Positions 36,626-37,485 of a stretch of DNA of 37,485 nt are shown one piece after another. Where the stretch lies: assembly GCA_019637115.1 (NCBI GenBank), contig JAHBWH010000072.1, forward strand, positions 1 through 37,485. The letters run 5' to 3'. The stretch is from Myxococcales bacterium (GTDB lineage: Bacteria; Myxococcota_A; Polyangia; Polyangiales; Houyiibacteriaceae). The first letter of the stretch is position 1; the number at the start of each line of letters is the position of its first letter. A program made the translations under genes and the position numbers. Below the pieces are notes generated by a model that saw nothing but the letters and a program-made list of their open reading frames with translations, was not told the origin of the DNA and did no database searches.

Positions 36626-37485
36626 ATGCTCGTCGACGACCTCCCGCCCGCGTTCGTGCGCGGCTTCGCCTTCGTCTTCGGCGCGCTCTGGGGCAGCTTC
36701 TTCAACGTCGCGATCTACCGGTGGCCGCGCGAGATGAGCGTCGTGACCCCGCCGAGCCACTGCCCCTCGTGCGGCGCGCCGGTGCCCGCGTGGCGGAACG
36801 TCCCCATCGCCGCGTACCTCTGGCAGCGCGGCCGGGCGGCGTGCTGTGGCGCCAAGCTCACGCCGCGCTACGTGCTCGTCGAGCTGCTCTGCGGGGTGCT
36901 CGCGCTCGCGCTCGTCGAGCGCCTCATGCTCTCGACCCCGCACGCCGAGCTCGTGCCGCGTGCCATCGAGGTCGCGCTCTACTTCGGGTTCGTCGGGGGT
37001 CTGGTCGTCGCGACCTTCACCGACCTCGAATGGATGATGATCCCCGACGAGGTCACCCTGCCGGGCGCGGCGCTCGGCCTCGCGAGCGTCACGGCACGTG
37101 ACGTCGACGTCGAGGCGATGGCGCTCGGCGCGGGGATCGGCTTCTTGATCGTCCAGGTGCTCTTCGTCTGGAGCTACGAGCGGCTCTTCGGGCGTCGGGG
37201 AATGGGGGAGGGCGACGCGAAGCTGCTGCTCTTCATCGGCGCGTTCACCGGCTGGCAGGGGGTGCTCTTCTCGATCTTCGCGGGATCGATGCAGGGGGTC
37301 GTCGTCGCCGTGGTCGGCCTCGTCGCCCGTCGCCCGCTCCTCCCGGAGGACTTCGCCGCCGAGGACGGCCCGGCGAACCGCGGCCTCGCCGAGGACGCCG
37401 TCTGCACCGACCTCACGCGCCCGGCGGACTCGGACTCGGACTCGGACTCGGACTCGGACTCGGACTCGGACTCGGACTCGGACAC
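36626..37485 (+). CDS. Prepilin peptidase (PilD-like), cut by the window end
   Basis: The first 286 residues are visible, with no stop. It fits the GxGD aspartic protease that cleaves and N-methylates type IV prepilins and type II pseudopilins: GALWGSFFNVAIYRWPREM, the N-terminal Zn-type Cys (HCPSC and later AACCG), TDLEWMMIPD and GMGEGDAKLLLFIGAFTGWQG with the two catalytic Asp, and multiple membrane segments. The second Cys pair is CC instead of the usual CxxC. From about residue 267 the frame becomes a pure Asp-Ser run (a GGACTC array), where related proteins have a linker before a last PFGPFLALG helix; that last part must lie beyond the window. Start: ATG with TATGCT seven bases before. 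Confidence 0.88.
   Translation, partial: MLVDDLPPAFVRGFAFVFGALWGSFFNVAIYRWPREMSVVTPPSHCPSCGAPVPAWRNVPIAAYLWQRGRAACCGAKLTPRYVLVELLCGVLALALVERLMLSTPHAELVPRAIEVALYFGFVGGLVVATFTDLEWMMIPDEVTLPGAALGLASVTARDVDVEAMALGAGIGFLIVQVLFVWSYERLFGRRGMGEGDAKLLLFIGAFTGWQGVLFSIFAGSMQGVVVAVVGLVARRPLLPEDFAAEDGPANRGLAEDAVCTDLTRPADSDSDSDSDSDSDSDSDSD
37425..37485. repeat. GGACTC hexamer array inside the prepilin peptidase frame
   Basis: About ten GGACTC units in a row to the window end. In the peptidase frame they read as Asp-Ser. On the minus strand each unit contains TCC, like the arrays at 4972-5447 and 33265-33330. Confidence 0.93.

Noticed and set aside
36331-37101. Long plus-strand frame overlapping the start of the prepilin peptidase
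   Set aside because: It reads the 13-bp array and then the wrong frame of the peptidase; the peptidase frame carries all the family motifs.
1-37485. tRNA, rRNA, insertion sequences, prophage or integrase genes
   Set aside because: I looked for cloverleaf-like segments, transposase motifs and terminal inverted repeats and saw none that I could support by eye.

Overview
The window reads as a high-GC chromosomal segment of a predatory or soil-type Myxococcota bacterium, most likely of the Polyangia. The basis is lineage style, not a database match: a cytosolic Ser/Thr kinase with an HRDVTPQN-type catalytic loop, a TPR/PEGA protein, an OmpA protein with thrombospondin-3-like calcium repeats behind a DUF4398 lipoprotein, many lipoproteins and Cys-rich secreted proteins, a sensor ending in what looks like the MXAN_5187 C-terminal domain, and extreme third-position GC. 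I see no transposase, phage gene, tRNA, rRNA or CRISPR array.

Layout. 1-285: non-coding, with a 143-bp tandem duplication. 285-4962 (minus): a tightly coupled operon DUF4350 -> MoxR ATPase -> DUF58 -> rsmA. 4972-5447: a large hexamer array that obscures the start of the DUF4350 gene. 5543-9437: a 55-aa protein, an SDR that has lost its catalytic residues, a Ser/Thr kinase and a glycosyltransferase. 9709-12490 (plus): a small protein, a CxxCH lipoprotein, a DsbA-like lipoprotein and a TlpA-like thioredoxin. 12781-14838 (minus): a Pro-rich GAF protein. 15002-16683: a pseudo-receiver response regulator coupled to pdxA. 16984-22170 (plus): a 58-aa membrane protein, a degenerate ATP-grasp-like protein, a TPR/PEGA protein, a CACHE/HAMP sensor and a HEAT-repeat protein. 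22502-25279 (minus): a three-domain DsbA fusion and a secreted protein. 25780-29784 (minus): a peptide ABC transporter lacking ATPases (DppC, binding protein, DppB) and a Cys-rich lipoprotein. 30088-31234 (plus): a MerR-type regulator followed by a Cys-containing sigma region-4-like protein. 31561-33126 (minus): an outer-membrane-like protein. 33423-37485 (plus): a membrane protein, DUF4398 + OmpA, a two-TM protein and a prepilin peptidase that runs off the end.

Four signals are not explained by the gene list. (1) Families of short-period tandem arrays (6-bp NNNTCC-type, plus 13-, 14- and 26-bp units) occupy many of the gaps and in two places enter coding frames. (2) A 24-bp element occurs three times, each just 3' of a stop codon and in the same orientation as the gene it follows. 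(3) Promoters share the form TTGACC or a close variant, then exactly 18 bp, then TAnnnn; several genes also appear leaderless, with a TAnnnT box 7-11 bp before the start. (4) The merR promoter carries a perfect TTCCATT/AATGGAA inverted repeat exactly in its -35/-10 spacer. The MerR + Cys-sigma-like pair and the triple-DsbA protein are the best candidates for under-described biology. All functional statements rest on reading motifs by eye; no search was run.
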